Shown in pieces: positions 5,738-7,044 of a stretch of DNA of 7,044 bases. Both the position numbers and the translations under genes were made by a program. Source of the DNA: Planctomycetota bacterium (lineage in GTDB: Bacteria > Planctomycetota > Planctomycetia > Pirellulales > Thermoguttaceae). The stretch covers positions 1-7,044 of the forward strand of contig JAEWUR010000353.1 of NCBI GenBank assembly GCA_023397045.1, in the 5' to 3' direction. How positions within the stretch are numbered: position 1 is the stretch's first letter; every line of letters starts with the position of its first letter. The notes beneath the pieces were generated by a model. The model saw nothing but the letters and a program-made list of their open reading frames with translations. It ran no database searches and was not told the origin of the DNA.

Positions 5738-5781
5738 GGGAGAGGGAACCGCACGTCACCATCCACCATCCTCCATCCACC
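5738..5781. repeat. Partial repeat plus first 7-bp-unit tract
   Basis: Positions 5738-5764 match 5821-5847 over 27 bp with one mismatch, 83 bp apart. The shared part is the right palindrome arm, ACCGCACGTC and the first heptamer bases. It runs into three 7-bp units, ATCCACC, ATCCTCC, ATCCACC (5761-5781). The left palindrome arm is missing, so this is a truncated copy of the unit completed at 5796-5871. Confidence 0.75.
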
Positions 5782-5795
5782 ATTCTCGAACCGTC

Positions 5796-5830
5796 GCCCT
5801 CACCCTAACCCTCTCCCGAAGGGAGAGGGG
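5796..5830. repeat. Dispersed palindrome, copy D, inverted orientation
   Basis: GCCCTCACCC (5796-5805) is the reverse complement of the tail of copies B and C. It precedes a hairpin of CCCTCTCCC (5809-5817) and GGGAGAGGG (5821-5829) around GAA. This copy is therefore turned round relative to A-C. Confidence 0.8.
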
Positions 5831-5843
5831 ACCGCACGTCACC

Positions 5844-5871
5844 ATCCTCCATCCTCCATCCACCATCCACC
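5844..5871. repeat. Second 7-bp-unit tract
   Basis: Four tandem heptamers, ATCCTCC twice and ATCCACC twice, follow copy D after the ACCGCACGTC linker. The same unit occurs at 5761-5781 and, inside a gene, at 6015-6042. Confidence 0.8.
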
Positions 5872-5891
5872 TCCCCGCCGCTCTTTCATTT

Positions 5892-5918
5892 TTGGACGGA
5901 TTCTGCAAGAATGACAAT
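5892..5918 (+). promoter_or_regulatory. Weak candidate promoter of the prepilin-like gene
   Basis: TTGGAC (5892-5897) and GACAAT (5913-5918, preceded by T) lie 15 bp apart. The spacing is short and the -10 match moderate. It is the best pair I find downstream of the repeats and would give a leader of about 42 nt. Confidence 0.25.
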
Positions 5919-5952
5919 TGGCCAAGGGCATTGTGTCGAATCGAGCGGAAAC

Positions 5953-5958
5953 AGGGAG
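5953..5958 (+). promoter_or_regulatory. Ribosome binding site that fixes the prepilin start
   Basis: AGGGAG lies 8 nt before ATG 5967. The frame is open back to 5730, but the upstream part is made of repeats and has no comparable site, so translation most likely begins at 5967. Confidence 0.65.
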
Positions 5959-5966
5959 TCGGTCTT

Positions 5967-6950
5967 ATGCGTCGGAAAACAGGGAACAAGGGTCAGGGCG
6001 TTCCATCGTCCGCCATCCACCATCCACCATCCACCATCCACCATGCCTCTCTCGGTTTTACGCTGGTGGAATTGCTTGTGGTGATCGTGATCATCAGCGT
6101 TCTGGTCGGCCTGCTGATGCCGGCCATCCAAGCCGCCCGGGGCCGCGCCCGAATCGCCCAATGCTCGAACAACCAGCACAACCTCGCCGTGGCCATCATC
6201 GGCTACGACGGAGCCAAGCGCCATCTGCCAGGCTACGCGAATACGGTGAAGGGAACCGTTACAACCTGGATTCCCGTGTTGTTGGAATACCTCGGCCGAA
6301 ACGATCTTTGGGCCGACGCGGGCGGCTGGCGATATGGCTACGTTAGTGGAACGACGCCCTCTCCTCACATCGACGTCTTGGTGTGTCCCGACGATCCGAT
6401 CGCCACGGCCGAGCTTGATGCACCATGCCTGTCATACACGGTGAACGTGGGTTCGGCGATGGTGCTGGATGAGCCAACGGAATACACATCCGATGCGACG
6501 CAAAAGGCGAACCAGCAGGCGTATCAGAACGGCGTATTCCGAAACCTCTGGCTATATTCGTCAAAGACAATCTCGCTGTCGAGCATTGGTTCGCCGGCGC
6601 AACGGCCAATGCTTTCGGAACGCGAGCGAGCTGATGGCCAAACGGGGCCGCGTCTTTGGAGCACGATTAACGCCGGCGCACCCACAAACACGCTGGTATC
6701 CGCGAAGGAATTTGGATTCAACTACGTGTCTGCGCCGGCTCTCTCCGGCGGAAAAATCGGAAAAGGGGTAGTAGCCGACAATTTCCGCCCGCTTGACAGC
6801 GATCTGATCACTGATGAAATGGTGTTGCCCAGCCCAGCCGCCTCCTTCCATCCTGGCATTCGGATCGTAACGTTCTGCGATGGGCATACGGTGTCGCTGT
6901 CGGACGATACCGTGTTCAACGTCTATGACTATTCGCCCCTGACGAAATAG
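5967..6950 (+). CDS. DUF1559 (SBP_bac_10) prepilin-like protein
   Basis: The 327-residue product has a type IV prepilin signature, LG/FTLVELLVVIVIISVLVGLLMPAIQAARGRA, with the processing Gly at 30, Phe31 as +1 and Glu35 as +5. A prepilin peptidase would cut after Gly30 and the hydrophobic helix (31-52) would anchor the pseudopilin. The CSNN motif (66-69) and HLPGY (86-90) follow, and the C-terminus carries HPG (295-297) and CDGH (304-307), the usual end marks of DUF1559. The family is found almost only in Planctomycetes and relatives, in dozens to hundreds of copies, with unproven function at the cell surface or in a secretion pseudopilus. The leader is long and odd: after MRRKTGNKGQGVPSS it reads AIHHPPSTIHHASLG, encoded by four copies of the 7-bp repeat that also fills the upstream spacer. 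No later in-frame start precedes Gly30, so the tract must be translated to make a normal leader. Confidence 0.92.
   Translation: MRRKTGNKGQGVPSSAIHHPPSTIHHASLGFTLVELLVVIVIISVLVGLLMPAIQAARGRARIAQCSNNQHNLAVAIIGYDGAKRHLPGYANTVKGTVTTWIPVLLEYLGRNDLWADAGGWRYGYVSGTTPSPHIDVLVCPDDPIATAELDAPCLSYTVNVGSAMVLDEPTEYTSDATQKANQQAYQNGVFRNLWLYSSKTISLSSIGSPAQRPMLSERERADGQTGPRLWSTINAGAPTNTLVSAKEFGFNYVSAPALSGGKIGKGVVADNFRPLDSDLITDEMVLPSPAASFHPGIRIVTFCDGHTVSLSDDTVFNVYDYSPLTK
6015..6042 (+). repeat. Four perfect ATCCACC units inside the prepilin leader
   Basis: Four identical tandem heptamers lie between the start codon and the prepilin cleavage site and encode an IHHPPSTIHH-type peptide. Because 7 is not a multiple of 3, gain or loss of one or two units would shift the frame and stop production of the prepilin. 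The same unit occurs in two non-coding tracts just upstream. Confidence 0.85.
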
Positions 6951-6993
6951 ATCGTCGGCCATCGCACGCTTCGACGGTCGCGCAAAGACGAAA

Positions 6994-7044
6994 CCACAGA
7001 TGAACACCGATTAACACAGATTTTCAATCTCATCTGTGTGAATC
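6994..7044. repeat. ACACAGAT-type inverted repeat, cut by the window end
   Basis: CACAGATGA (6995-7003) pairs with TCATCTGTG (7030-7038), and ACACAGAT (7014-7021) can instead pair with ATCTGTGT (7032-7039). Reiterated CACAGATGAACAC-like words of this kind form dispersed intergenic repeats in many bacteria. It begins 43 bp after the prepilin stop and might also fold in the mRNA 3' end, but no T-tract is visible. The right boundary is outside the window. Confidence 0.6.

Larger units (their letters stand above)
5173..5966. other. Repeat-rich spacer of about 0.8 kb without a credible gene
   Basis: No open frame here shows a family motif, a ribosome binding site or codon use I would trust. Instead the stretch contains, in order: two copies of a 36-bp palindromic repeat, small palindromes at 5423-5481, a degenerate and a perfect dispersed palindrome, a 24-bp inverted repeat of REPIN architecture, a partial repeat with a 7-bp-unit tract, another palindrome in the opposite orientation, and a second 7-bp-unit tract. 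It looks like a landing zone for non-coding repeats between two outward-reading genes (PEBP to the left, prepilin to the right). Confidence 0.75.

Noticed and set aside
5237..5871. CRISPR array
   Set aside because: Repeats are palindromic, of different families, in both orientations and unevenly spaced; no regular repeat-spacer pattern and no cas gene.
5730..5966. Upstream extension of the prepilin-like gene
   Set aside because: It would translate repeat DNA and has no ribosome binding site, whereas AGGGAG precedes ATG 5967.
6953..6976. Terminator hairpin after the prepilin gene
   Set aside because: CGTCG and CGACG give only a 5-bp stem with a 14-nt loop and no T-tract.

Overview
The window looks like chromosomal DNA of a planctomycete, most likely from the Pirellulales or a related order. 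The strongest sign is the last gene, which encodes a DUF1559 / SBP_bac_10 prepilin-like protein with a GFTLVELLVV N-terminus; this family is hugely expanded in Planctomycetes. The secreted ThuA-domain protein, the high-GC coding sequence, the long repeat-rich spacer and the isolated, alternately oriented genes fit the same picture. The assignment rests on gene families, not on a marker gene.

Layout: (1) 35-1270 (+) is a dicluster ferredoxin with an N-terminal winged-helix-like region and a very cysteine-dense central module. (2) 1306-2409 (-) is a LacI-family regulator that converges on it with a 35-bp gap. (3) 2410-2650 is a divergent regulatory region with one promoter facing each way and nested inverted repeats. 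(4) 2651-4486 (+) is an exported protein made of two tandem ThuA-like halves. (5) 4531-5172 (-) is a PEBP/YbhB-type protein with a lipoprotein signal peptide and a second, strongly RBS-supported internal start. (6) 5173-5966 is about 0.8 kb without a credible gene. It is packed with repeats: dispersed palindromes, a 24-bp inverted repeat built like a REPIN, and tracts of a 7-bp unit. (7) 5967-6950 (+) is the DUF1559 prepilin-like gene, whose leader peptide is partly encoded by four copies of that 7-bp unit. (8) 6994-7044 is the start of another inverted-repeat element, cut by the window end.

Functional links: only the lacI-type gene and the thuA-type gene are plausibly connected, since they are divergent and share a control region. 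The likely theme is sugar-responsive control of an exported protein acting on carbohydrate derivatives. The ferredoxin, the PEBP lipoprotein and the prepilin each look like stand-alone transcription units. I see no tRNA, rRNA, CRISPR array, transposase or phage gene, and no convincing intrinsic terminator.

Most worth following up are the two-start PEBP gene (possible dual localisation), the heptanucleotide tract inside the prepilin leader (possible phase switch), the REPIN-like element with GTAG feet, and the inverted AATAACT/ATTTGC half-sites between the divergent genes. I found no clear evidence of a wholly new multi-gene system.
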